This document shows positions 13,101 through 24,102 of a DNA stretch of 64,000 nt, in pieces (positions within the stretch are counted from its first letter, which is position 1; each line of letters begins with the position of its first letter). This stretch comes from Aptenodytes patagonicus. Lineage: Eukaryota > Chordata > Aves > Sphenisciformes > Spheniscidae. The notes under the pieces are model-generated. The model was not told the origin of the DNA and made no database searches. It worked only from the letters and a program-made list of their open reading frames with translations. The stretch covers positions 3,725,001-3,789,000 of the forward strand of contig NC_134970.1 in the NCBI RefSeq assembly GCF_965638725.1. Reading direction: 5' to 3'. The translations under genes were made by a program, and so were the position numbers.

Positions 13101-13838
13101 AATAGCTCCTGGCTCTTCCCTGCATCCCTCCACTCTCCTCAAACCTTCCCCGGCTGGGAACTGGATATCCCACTGCCAACCCATCACAGACTCTGACAGA
13201 CACATTTATGGGCTTATTATAATTTCAGGTTTCTATTTGATTGCAAGGGAGGCATCAGACCCAAAGCCACTGAAGTCCATGCAGACACCAAAACCCCACC
13301 CTAGGCCAGCTACAAAGGGCCCAGCCCTCTCCGCACACCCTTGCAGGCTCTGAGGGCCACCAGGCTTGGCAAGGAGGTGATGCCCCCTTCCCCGTGCCCC
13401 TGGGCTTTGCTGTAAATCCCCGCGCCGCTCCAGCCAGGACCCAGCCCAAACACCCCTGAGCCGGGCCGCTGCCTTTGATTCCCCTTTTTCCTTGGAAAAA
13501 AAGAAAAGCTCGGAGCACACTTGGAGCCTGAAGAAGTTTGCAAACAACCCAGCCACATTCTCCAAATCCTTTCCGGCTCTATGGAGGCATTGAAACATTC
13601 GATTAAAGATTTGCATGAGATCTGCAAGCAGATATATAAAATGAGAAAAACAGGTCAGATCTTGGCTGCTCACCAACACAGCCACCGTTTTGTTAAGTCG
13701 AGTTGAGCCGTTAATGCAACTGCCAGCGGGAACCTGACACTGCCTGGGGGTTCCCAGACCCACCTCAGCCCCGTCTTCCCAAACCCAAACCCCTCTTGTG
13801 CCTGGAAAAGCTTGTGCAGGGGAGCAGAGGGCTGCTTT
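7191..13838. other. Intergenic, no gene recognised
   Basis: Mixed composition. An AT-richer, pyrimidine-rich stretch lies at 7480-7760, and a (TC)n tract at 11285-11299. An AT-richer patch with a 61-codon frame is at 13521-13706. No splice-linked coding pattern, RNA gene or full repeat was recognised. Confidence 0.5.
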
Positions 13839-14003
13839 AGAATCATAGAATCATTTAGGTTGGAAAAGACCGTTAAGATCATCGAGTCCAACCATAAACC
13901 TAACACTGCCAAGTCCACCGCTAAACCATGTCCCTAAGTGCCACATCTACACGTCTTTTTAAATACCTCCAGGGATGGTGACTCCACCACTTCCCTGGGC
14001 AGA
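13839..14003 (-). mobile_element. CR1 LINE 3'-end fragment
   Basis: The sequence begins AGAATCATAGAATCAT, the reverse complement of the ATTCTATG-type 3' repeat of avian CR1. It continues with the very characteristic TTAGGTTGGAAAAGACC, then AGTCCAACC, CTAAACCATGTCCC and CTCCAGGGATGGTGACTCC. Similarity fades near CCCTGGGCAG. The element is therefore inserted in reverse, 5'-truncated to about 165 bp. It is the only well-preserved CR1 in the window. Confidence 0.95.
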
Positions 14004-14174
14004 ACTCTTTGGAAGAGTTCTTTGGGTCCAGAACCAAACCAGAGATTTCTCCAGATCCTCCTGCATCCCTGCGGCTCTGGCTGCAGCTCACTCCAAATTT
14101 AGGGAGCCCTCGCTCTGCCCCAGCATCCCTCTCAGCTGGGTGCAGCCCGCGGGCTGGGCTCCTCCCCTCCTCTC

Positions 14175-14315
14175 TGGGAAAACTAAAATCTGGAATTAAG
14201 TTATTAGTTTGATTAATACTTAGGGGGGTGGAGAAGAGCGCAAAATCTATGGAGATGCCAGTTTAATAAACAGAATAAATCTTGCGTTTGCATATTTTAT
14301 TCTATTGTGCATACT
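14175..14315. promoter_or_regulatory. AT-rich candidate element with octamer-like site
   Basis: Contains GAATTAAGTTATTAGTTTG, TTGATTAATAC, TTTAATAAACAGAATAAATC and GTTTGCATATTTTATTC, the last including TTTGCATA, similar to a POU octamer. It lies about 170 bp beyond the CR1 fragment, in otherwise unique sequence. Confidence 0.25.
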
Positions 14316-14979
14316 GAGGAGGCCTCCCAACTTCCCTGGCAAGCGGAGAGCGTTGCTCTCGGCTCCAGCAATGCTCCCAAGGAAAATCACCACGGTGCCG
14401 GTGCTCCCGGCGCGCCCTGGGCTCCCCGCACCGGAGGCTGCATTTCCAACCTGCAATTGCACTGGCTCCGATAAGACGCAGACTCGTATGGATGGAGGTA
14501 GTCCCTATCTGAGATGTCATCCCATGCCCCATGGAAGGGATTTATTGCTGGATCAGTGTGGCAACAAGATCTTCCAGTGGTCTGGCCACAAAGCATCGCC
14601 CGTTGGTACGGGAGAAACGCCTGCAGTGGACCACACCATCCACCAGCATCCTCTCCCTGACTGAGGCCAGTAAAAATGCTGCAGAAGTAGGGTAAGTCAG
14701 AGAAAAACAGCACAAAAATGAGCTATTCTGCCCCCACGTAGGGTCCCCTGCCAGCCCTTAATATTTGGTGCCTGTGGATGAAGCAATTTCCACACCAGGA
14801 AGGAATTGCTGGTATTAACCATCCTGCAGCGGGATAAAAAGCCATCATCGAAAAGAAAGGAAAGAGGACATTGTTTGAAAATCCAGACCGCAGGCTGGAA
14901 CGAGTGAATCCCAGTCTGTCGCTGAGATCCTCCCCAACCGTTTCAGTAGGATTTCAGCCCCCTTTCAAAAGGGGATTTT

Positions 14980-15230
14980 GCAATACATTTTCTTATATTG
15001 CAAAATGAAAAGTAATTTGGAGCTGGGAAATGGATTATGCTCTGCTGAGAAAGTGTTCAACTGGGGTCTTTTGACAATTTGGAAAGCTTTCCTTTTTCTT
15101 CTAAAAAACATGTTGAAACAGAAATCTGTTGAAACCGATGTTTTTCTATAAACACGCCGGGTTTCAACAAACCTCCATTTTTCAAGCAAAAACAATTTGT
15201 CTAAAAATTACCAACCGGTTCTGCCTGGGA
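14980..15230. repeat. AT-rich block with TGTTGAAAC/GTTTCAACA inverted motifs
   Basis: TGTTGAAAC occurs at about 15112 and 15127, and its complement GTTTCAACA at about 15162. The block sits in a 200-bp stretch full of TTTTC/GAAAA words, unlike its flanks. It looks like a decayed DNA transposon or other ancient repeat, but no family can be named. Confidence 0.3.
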
Positions 15231-16129
15231 CCGGTCTCGTTCCCATGGCACGTGGTTAGGTACTGCCCCCAAAACGTGCACAGCCCCCTGAGTCCCATCA
15301 CGCCGTGCCCCATCGCTGGAGGCATTTCCATGGCCCTGGACTTGCAGCAGGGCTTGGCCAGCAGCTTTTTGGGTGTCAGAGGTGGTTATTTTTGCTGTTG
15401 GAGGGGACCAAGCAGCCGCCGTGGGCAGGGAGCATCGCTCCCGCTTCTCAGGGAAGTCCCAACAGAGAGGCAATAGCATCCCTCTTGTGAAGAGCGTGCC
15501 CAGCCCCGTGGCTGCTCCAGTCCCCCACCCCCACAGCTGCTACTCTATTTTGGGTTTATTTAAGGAAAAATTCTACATTCTATTTCACCTGAAAAGTGTT
15601 TGGCATCATTTAATACCCCCAGCTGCTGGGACTCTCTCATATGCAACCGTGAAAGCTGATCAAAGCACAGCAGAGAGCCACAGCGGCGGAGCCACAGATC
15701 AATGGGGCCGCAATTACATATTGATTTTTTTTTTTTTTTTTTCCTAGGCAGCTACTTTAATGCCACTGGCGTTCCCCTCCCTCCCGGCGCTCGCCACACT
15801 CCATCTCTACAAGACAAATCAGCAGGATGGGTCAGAGCAGGAATTTCCCCTGCTCGATAATCTCAGTCTTTAAATTTTCTTTAAGCTTTGGGGCAGAATA
15901 AGCAATTCCCCTGGCTGCACCGAGCCCTGTCCCCTCTCCCACGCTGGGGACACCAGTCACACGCGTTTCCAAAGACCCAATAATTAACGTTGCAAAGCCA
16001 AGTTTCCGAGCCGGGGCACACAAGGCGTTCCGGCAGCCAGGAGCGGGGGCTCTGCTGATGCCGGGGACGGCAAATAGCGAGAGCGCCGCGGTCCCTGCCC
16101 CTCGCGGGGAGGACGCTGTGGCTCCAGCT

Positions 16130-17110
16130 CATTGAATCAGATTCATGGCATTACCATATTAGCAGCCCTGTACTCTCTCCCCTATTTGTTACCCTAGTGG
16201 GGATTATTATTCTTATTACGGTCTCAGCCGCCAGTGCTTATTGATTCTGACACCGCAGCGGTTTTAGTCAGGGAGCCGAAACGTGCTATTATTGGCGCCA
16301 ACGGGTCATCAACGCACAAACAGAGCCACGATGACAAGGACAAAAATAAACCCCCGGCAGAAGGCGATGCTGGGCGGACGGGGAGCTCGCTGGCAGGGGG
16401 AGAGCCAAGTGTCCCCAAAGCAGGGTGCCGGCGGTGACGTTGGGGAGGGCAGCGGAGCTGCGAGCGGCTGGGAGAGAGGTTTGCTCGGGAGCAAGTTGCA
16501 AACCACAGAGCACCTGAGCGGCTGATTTTCACACCTCACACGCACGCAGGCGCAGCCGGCCGCCTCCGAGCCGCTGTTCGCCTCTCTCCCCCCAAACCCG
16601 GTGAGTCACCGAGAGGTTCTTATGCAATTGTGGGAAAAAGTTCTAATTGCAGAGATAATGCCACGGGAGTGACACATGCCAGCACCGAGAGCTGTGGTGT
16701 TTGATTAGAAATTACCCACATAGATATTTATAGAGCCTGCCTCCGATTCAACCCCTTCCAGCACGGAGCCGAGAGCCATCGGCCCTTTCCAGTGTCCCCC
16801 CCGCTTCAAAAAACGGCAGCCCCCTCCCCGCAGCATGCACGCGCCAGGTCCCTTTCATGGAAATCACACGCTCTCTGCTTAAAGAAGCTCTGGGAGCAAA
16901 TGTAAAATAAACGTATGTAAAACATGAATAAACAGAGATGCAGAAGGTGCTGCAGCAGTACGTCGCTGGCCCTTCCCGCGCTCCCACTGCTGGTGTTCAT
17001 TAGCAATACAGCATGCACGGGGCAGGCTGCATCAATCCGCTCACCGATCATTAATTCATAAGCACAACCATCGATTTTTGCGCATGTCCTCATGCAAGTT
17101 TTATCAGCGG
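16130..17110. promoter_or_regulatory. Cluster of AT-rich candidate regulatory blocks
   Basis: Three patches in about 1 kb. The first (16130-16330) has TTGAATCAGATTCA, CCATATTAGC (CArG-like), CCTATTTGTTACCC and GGATTATTATTC. The second (16600-16760) has TGAGTCAC (AP-1-like), GTGGGAAA (CSL-like), TCTAATTGC, TGTGGTG (RUNX-like) and GATATTTATAG. The third (16900-17070) is TAAT-rich. No coding sequence is convincing. Confidence 0.3.
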
Positions 17111-17641
17111 AGCCACGTGAGCGCCCGCCAGGTCCGGGCATCGCCGTGCGCGGTGCCGGCAGCGGCGTGCGTAGCAGCCGGACGGGGAACAGCAAACCCA
17201 GCTTTGCTGCCACGGGGATCCTCCCAGCATAATTAGCCTCTTGGCAAAGCCACCTAATGACCCGCTGGAGACCAGCACGTACCTCTGCTTCTGCTTCTCT
17301 GCTCGCTTACCTAAGAGACGCCCCGCTGAAGCCCTGTCTGTCCATCCGAGGAGTCCTTCTGTCCCCCCAGCCACCGGCACATGTGTTCTGTCTCTTCAGC
17401 AGACCCGGGGCAGTCAGGACCCAGGCAGGAGGTTCACAGGGAAATGGAATAATTTGCTTTTGAGCAGACAAAAGAGCATTTAAGATGCTGAGTGGGACCC
17501 TGACCCAAGTCACCCCCATCCCTGCTCCACAGCCCCCACTGCTCCCCTCTTGCCGTGGAGGACCCTGGCATCCCCAAACCCCCATGCAGGGCTCTCCATC
17601 CCTGTGCTGAGCCACAGTTCAATGTGGGTGATTTCCTGGTC

Positions 17642-17665
17642 GGGGGGGGGGGGGGGGGGGGGGGG
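17642..17665 (+). repeat. G24 homopolymer
   Basis: Twenty-four uninterrupted G on the plus strand, the longest G/C run in the window. Confidence 0.95.
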
Positions 17666-17745
17666 AACTGAGGCCACAGAGGTGTGCGAGGGATCGATGT
17701 CCTCTCCCACTGCTCACTGAGTCCTTGGGAAATGCCCCTTTCAGT

Positions 17746-17785
17746 TTATGCCTCAGTTTCCCTCACCTATGGAGATGTCATCTCC
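17746..17785 (-). repeat. Ancient MIR/L2-like remnant
   Basis: TTTATGCCTCAGTTTCCCTC followed by ACCTATGGAGATGTCATC parallels the reverse complement of MIR (GCCTCAGTTTCCTCATCTGTAAAATGGGGAT) over about 40 bp. Confidence 0.4.
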
Positions 17786-20699
17786 TCTTTGGCCTGAGCG
17801 CTCAGAGCTGGGGGCGAGAGGGACCAGGGCCAGCAGCTACAGGTTTAGGTGCGTGACCAGCACATTTCAGACCCCTTTTTGGATCCGATTCTCCTTTCAC
17901 TAATGAGGGGATAAATCAGAATAATCTGTTGGTGGAGCTGGAGGAAACTCCCACAAGAGAAAAGCCCACCCCTGGGCTGTTCCCCCCATGAGCCCCAGGG
18001 CTGCTCCACACCACTGCGGGCAGAGCAATCACTTTTCCAAATGCTTCTACCTTCTGCAGTTGAACTCGCTGTGCCATTGCCGCTGTTACTTCCCCCTCCG
18101 CAGACAGAGGCTTTGGGAGGCGACGGGTCCCTGGTCCTCACGGGAGGGATTGTCTGGCATCTCCCGGGGAGCCACTTGAGATGCAGAGCCCACGCCTGCT
18201 CTCGCCGGGGTCATATTCTTCTCTCCGCTTGGCTGGCCCGTGCAGACGCTTGTCACCCGCTCCATCCGCAGCGCCTGTCTGCTGCGAGTCCCCGGGGGGA
18301 AGGCGAGGGGGTGCAGCCCGGCTGCTTCACCTGGAGCTGATGGTCCATCCTGGTGGGACCGGGGTGGGGATGGAGCTGCCCGCTGCAGCCCTGCACTGGG
18401 GAGAACTGTCCCCGGTGCCCCCCCATCACCTGCGTGACACTGGGAGGGCAGAGCTGGCACGGGGCAGCCCTGGCCATGCTGGGGAGGGGGCAAGCACAGA
18501 GACAGCTGGAGAGCACGGAGAGGTGGAGGAGAGAGCGCAGGCAATCCATTTGCAATGTGCATCGATTCCTAATGCGCCCGGTAGCCTGCCTGGCTCTTTC
18601 GGGAAGCATTAGGAGACGATGCTTAGAAAAGCTAACCACGGCCCACTGCAGTAAAACCCTCGATTACCTCACCGCCATGGCGCAGAGCCCAGGGGGACAG
18701 GGAGAGCGGGCACGGGGCCGGGCATCCCCCGCAGCCAGCGTTCCTCCAGCCCCCAGCCACCTCTGCCACGTGTCACCCATCCCAGAGATGGACGCGGGGG
18801 GGAAAAAAGTCAATGTCCTGGCCCTGTGTATGGGCTCTCCCCACGGGTCCCCGCTACCCAAGAGGGTGCTGCCCTCTCTGCAAGGGTCAGGACATCCTGG
18901 GAAGCAGCCACCCAAATCCCCCCCACCCCGGTCCGCCTGCCTCCTCCCTGCCTGGGTGCAAATGTGGTTGCAGAAAGCAACGTCTGACAGCCCCTACCCA
19001 GCAGCCATGAAAAAAGGCAGCGAAAGGGCAGTTCTCAGGGTGGGGTGGGACAGCGGCGAGCCCCAAAGCCTCGCAGGCAAGTGCCTTCCCGCAGGCAGGG
19101 CTGGCCCAGCTCTTCAGAGAGCCCAGCGGTGCTGCACAATGGCTTTGGCTCTTAAGCAGAGAAGCGAGGGAAAGCAAAACCTCTCCATCCAGCCGAAAGC
19201 ACCAGGGGAGTGACAGGTAGGTAGAAATAATTACTCAAATTTGAATTCGGGGTAATTACGTTCTGCGTTCCCGCAATTTGCCCTGTGGGGAAGCCTTTTC
19301 ACAACCCCCTGATAAAACAGATTTATCATCGGCTGAACACCAGGTCCTTTCCCTGTAATCTTCAAACTCAAACATATATTTCTCTGATCATAAATTAGCA
19401 ATACTTGCACTCGCTCTCTCAAGGCTGTTTCTCTCTTCCCCCTCTCCAGGTTTTCCACATCCTACAGAAACGGAAGATCCAGGCTCCTGCTGGTTATTTT
19501 AAAAGACGGTGATCAATCAGGCATGCCAAGCTCGGCTCTCCTCCTCCCGCTCGGGGTCCATGGCACACCAACACGCCGGCTGCTGCCGCACCAAGCTCTT
19601 TCCTTAGGGATGCATCACCCCTAAACAACATGTGGCCACCCAATTCTTGCTTGAAAGAGTTTGGCTTCAGGTCAATTAAAAAAAAAAAATAAAGTCTAAA
19701 GCCAGGAGTGGGGAAGCCCCGAGCTGGGGAATGAATCCCTGGTGGGGGAGACCCGCATGCCCAGCAGGTCCTTGTCCCAGCAGCCCTGGAAAAGCCTGGC
19801 TGGCAGCATGGAAGAGCCATACTTATTGGCATTTTTCTCCATTTCATTATTTTTCCCCGGTCAGACGTTTTGGCATGCTCAGCCAGCGGATGGGAGACGG
19901 TGCAGGAACAGAGGGTCACCTTGGAAATGCTGGAGAAACTCTTCCCTCTGCAGCAACAGGCCAGGACTGCTCAGGGGGAGGATCCAGGTGCCCTTAAGGC
20001 TGGGAGCAGCATCAGGGTGGAAATGCCCCCATTTTGGGGAGACATCAAGCAGCTCTCACCCCGCCAAGGAGGTGACGCTGTCGCTCCTGGCCGCAACAGG
20101 GACATCAGCTCACACGCCACGGGCTCAAGCGTCCTCCAGACCAGCCGCATCTCCCTGAGTGCGGTGCTTCCAGCAGAGACTCCCCCCTCCTCAGCTCCAT
20201 CACCCCCAGCCTCCCTGCACCCCCACCCAAACCCCTTCCCCGGCAAAACCAGGCTCCTTCGAGCTCTTCCCTCCATAGGAATTGGGTTAAGCCGGGGGGG
20301 CCCCCCTCCCAGAGGACACGTGCCTCCCGTCGCAGAGCCTTTCCCAGGCGTCAGGGCTCCTGTTGACAAGACCTAACGCAACATTGCTAATAATAGCTGT
20401 ATCTTGGTCGCATCTCGCATCCTGGAGCGGCTCATGGCAAGGAGTCCCGCTTGCTCCGGAGCAGGGTGCAGAAGGAGAGGCAGGAAAGCCCCCGGCCCTT
20501 AGGAGACCCACAGTGCGCTGCAGGGAGGGGGCTGATTTTCTACAGATTATTTTTATGCTAAACATTCACAATTTGGGGGGAGGCGGATGTGAAGAGGGAA
20601 AGAATGTGTTTTCTTCTTTCTCTTCCTTTTGCTGTGTTTTTCCTCCTCCTTTTTCCAGTGGTGAAGTGGAAAATGGGGAGAGGAAAAGCTCAAGCAGTT

Positions 20700-20717
20700 C
20701 CCCCCCCCCCCCCCCCT
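20700..20717 (+). repeat. C18 homopolymer
   Basis: Eighteen uninterrupted C. Comparable runs are C17 at 270-286, G14 at 6465-6478, C15 at 43908-43922, C15 at 45199-45213 and C15 at 50573-50587. Confidence 0.95.
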
Positions 20718-22630
20718 CTATTCCCATTGTTGAGTTTCCCTGAAGGGGCCCGGGCAGCTGTCTGCACCCCGGTGATAATTCATGAACAGTGCTTTCATCT
20801 CCAGAGCCTTTGCAGCTCCCACCTAATGAATCCCAGCACTGGGATCCTTCAGAATAAAAGAAGGAGGACAGATCTGGAAACTGAGCAGTGACACAGCTCT
20901 CCCCGGGTGGCCGCTATTAATTACTCCATTAGTGTTAGGGATTTACAACCTCTTCAGACCCTAAGGCACCGATTGGGATTTCTCCAGATGAGATGCTGTA
21001 TAAATATAGGCAGGAAAATGAGTTTCTAGTCAGTCCAGGGGAGCCTGGTCCCGGGCCAGCTGCCTGGGTTGGGGACAGGGAGCGGGACACATCGAACCCG
21101 GGCAAAGTTCTGCCCCGATGCTGGGCGGTGGGAGCTCGCCGAGGGCTTCAGCGGGGCTGCACGAGCGCTCCAGCCATGAGCTGCACAAACAGCCGCCCTA
21201 AACGATCGCACGCTAAGCACAAATCAGTGCCTTGAGCCAACAGCCAGTTAAGTGCTATAAATAAAGCTGTTATCATCCGTGCCTCACTCGCTGAGCAAGC
21301 TGGGCCACAGCGCTTCCTCCCCAGCAGCGTTTAAGGGTGATTTCTAGCCGGAGGAGGCCAGGAGCTTGTCAGTGTCCACAGTTCAGTGGCCTTTTTCCAT
21401 CCTGCCATTGATTTTGCACTTGACCAATAAATCCATTGGTTGCCTGCCCTGGGCACGGGTGGGGGACAGGGCTGACACAGACACAGCCACTGTCCCAGAC
21501 AGGGAGGCCTGTGTTATCTCTGTATCCTCTTCCCAGCTTGCCCAGGTCCCAGGAGGGCTAAGAGCCTCCATCCTCCTCCTCCTCCTGCTGCTCTGATTCC
21601 TGTTTCAGGTCCCTAACCCCAGCCACCACCGCTCTGCTCCTGACCTGGCCCCCCCAACCCTGCAGTAAGCTGCCTGCGCTGCTCTGGCTGAGAAGCTGGA
21701 AAAGGATGGCTCTGTCCCCAGGCAGTGGCCAAGGGACATGGCCCAGCTTGGCACAGGGAACTCCTGGTCATGCTGGTGGGAGGAGAGCAGAGAAGAAATC
21801 TGGGTGAGGAGGGGGGAGCAGGAAGAGGGATGGGCATGGTAACGGGAGAGGAGCTCCTTTCCCACTGGGGGATGAGGACCTGCAGGAAGAAGCCTGAGCA
21901 GAAGAGGATGGAGGCAGCTCACGGACAGGCGTAGCAGCACGCTGAGTCCCTGCCAGGATGCCACACGCTGTCCCAGCTCCTCCTAAATCAACCCAAGGGA
22001 AGGAGCGTGCTCATGTCGTGCTCCCCAGGAGACAGAGGGGCAGAGGAGGGAGAAGGCTGCTGCTCTCCAGAGCTCAAAGACTTTCCCGTCTCTGTTTTGG
22101 TGCCGGTTAACGATGCATGGCCAGGGCTGGGAGGAGAGCGTGGAGGGGGAGGGCAGGATGGAGGAGGAGGGGGGCCCATATGGAGATGCTTCTCCCAGAG
22201 AGCAGCAAGATGCTGAGCTGGCGTGAGATCGGGAGCTCACTGAGACATTGGCTGTTAGAGCCAAGCAATCAATATGTGAAAATCCAGCCCAGGCAAGGAA
22301 GGTGACCTTGAGCAGCAGAGAGACAGAGGGAGGAGAGCTGCATGAATTACACACAGAGACGCTCTCTGGGTGAGGGAGGAGGGGTGGAGGGGAACGAGAG
22401 GGACAGGGAGGACTCGAGCCCTCTGCTTGGCTGCTGCAGAGCCTGCTGTGTGCCCGGGGAGAGGGCAGCCGCAGATCCAGCCGGAGAGGATGAGGGGAGG
22501 GAGGTTAGTGCCCAGAGTCAGTCTGCTCCTCCTTGTCCATCCTGTACCGAGGGGGACGCAGCTCCTTGCACGTACAAAACAGTCTGGGAGCATCCGCTTG
22601 TCTCATCCATCCCCTCCAACCAGGACCACT

Positions 22631-22720
22631 CCCACATCATTTAACTTTCCCCACTTAAGGTGGGGCTCCCCCCACCCCACATCATTTAACTTTCTCCAGC
22701 AATGGGGCTGCCGCCGTTTC
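22631..22720 (+). repeat. Two-copy 45-bp tandem duplication
   Basis: CCCACATCATTTAACTTTC occurs exactly at 22631-22649 and 22676-22694, and the following bases (about TGGGGCT then CCxCC) also correspond between copies. A diverged local duplication. Confidence 0.8.
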
Positions 22721-24090
22721 CCATCACAGACTACTTTGAAGCCCCGCAGCTCCTGCTGTTACTCAGCAAACGCTCCTGAGATCAGAGCGATGCTTTGCCT
22801 TTGCACAGCTCCAGCTCACTGCTTCAAACATGGGCTCTGCACTAATTCTGCTCTCTGGCTGCTCCGCTCCCTCTCCTGCTGCCGCCTGGCCCCGTGTCCC
22901 TGCAGCGGGTCTGCTCCTCTGCTGGCCCCGTTAGCTGGGCTCAGGTGGTGCCCATGGCAGGCTGGCAGAAGCAGCACGTGTATTGCAGCAGAGATGCACA
23001 GTCCCATACGTGCATGGGACGGGTTATGCAACGCTATAAAGCCTCTGCCACAGAAATGGCTTAAAATGCAGGCAGGTCCCAAGGCCAGGAGGTGACCCTG
23101 CCCCTCGGGACTGGCACAAGCAGAGGCATCAGCTGGGTAGAGCTGCAAACATCAGGGGATGGAGAGGAGCCAGGACTCCCAGCTGCCTGGCCACAGCCTA
23201 AGGGACATGGGGCAGCAGGCAGCCAGGGTGACAGAGGGGGGTGGCTGGATCTCAGACACACTACCAAGCCAGGCTGAGCTCAAGCAGGACTGTCCTGCTG
23301 GCAGGAGGGCTCAGCAGAGCCCCTCTAATGCCCGCTGCCATGGCCAGCCCCGGGGAAGGCTCTGTGCCTCCACTCTAGCTCCAGGACAGGATCCATCCAG
23401 CCACTCTAGGGTGCTTGGGGAGAGCCTGGGGGGCAGCTGAACCCCATGGAGAGGATGAGGCACATCAGCAGGGTGGGTAAGGGCTGTGGGGCCAGTGGCA
23501 GAAGACAGTTGCTCTTCCCTACACAATGCTGCAAAGACAGGCGCTGGTTTCTTTCCTCCAGCTTGGCAGCAGCAAGGACATGAGAGCACAGTTAAGAACT
23601 GCACCAGCAGAACGCCAGAGCTGAGCCCCCAGCAGCCCCCTCCCAAAGACAGCCCCAGCCCGGCCCCCTCCAGGGCTTTGGGGAAGATGAAGACCTGCTA
23701 CCCCAGCCTGCTCCCTCCTCCCTAGGGGTGCGAGGGGACCTAAGAGCCACACAAGACAAGACAGTACTGCTGAATCTCAGCTCTCCCCAGCAAAGCCCCC
23801 CAGAGCCACCCCATTGCTCTTAGAAAAGTTTGAGTTTCTGCAAAGCCAGCAGCCCCATCTCCCCCAGACGTCCCTCCACCTACCTTGCTCTCCTCCCCCA
23901 CGAAGCAAACCCTTCTCTTCCCCTCTGCAGCTCCTTTTAATCCTTCCTCGGCCAACACCGAGCACCTGAGCTATTCCCCAGCTGCGTGGGCATGCCCATG
24001 AGATGATAAAACCACCCCAGAAGGAAGGTAAACTGCAGAGTGAGTTTGCAGTCCGAAGTTAAGGTCAGGCATTTCCAAACACTCTGCCTT

Positions 24091-24102
24091 GCCATCTAGT
24101 GG
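24091..24102 (-). promoter_or_regulatory. CTCF-like insulator motif on the OPTC 3' side
   Basis: GCCATCTAGTGG reads CCACTAGATGGC on the minus strand, a perfect match to the 12-base CTCF core CCASYAGRKGGC. It lies about 1.4 kb beyond the inferred opticin 3' end. A boundary between the SLRP genes and the expected ATP2B4 side is an inference. Confidence 0.5.

Larger units (their letters stand above)
17250..24090. other. Intergenic, no gene recognised
   Basis: GC-rich sequence with a strongly purine-biased plus strand between about 21750 and 22510. It also holds the 45-bp duplication, the G24 and C18 runs and a small AT-rich patch at 19220-19400. The longest frame (18353-19213 plus, 286 codons) has no domain and is compositionally like its neighbours. 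Confidence 0.5.

Noticed and set aside
18353-19213. 286-codon plus-strand frame
   Set aside because: No domain or signal, compositionally like its surroundings.
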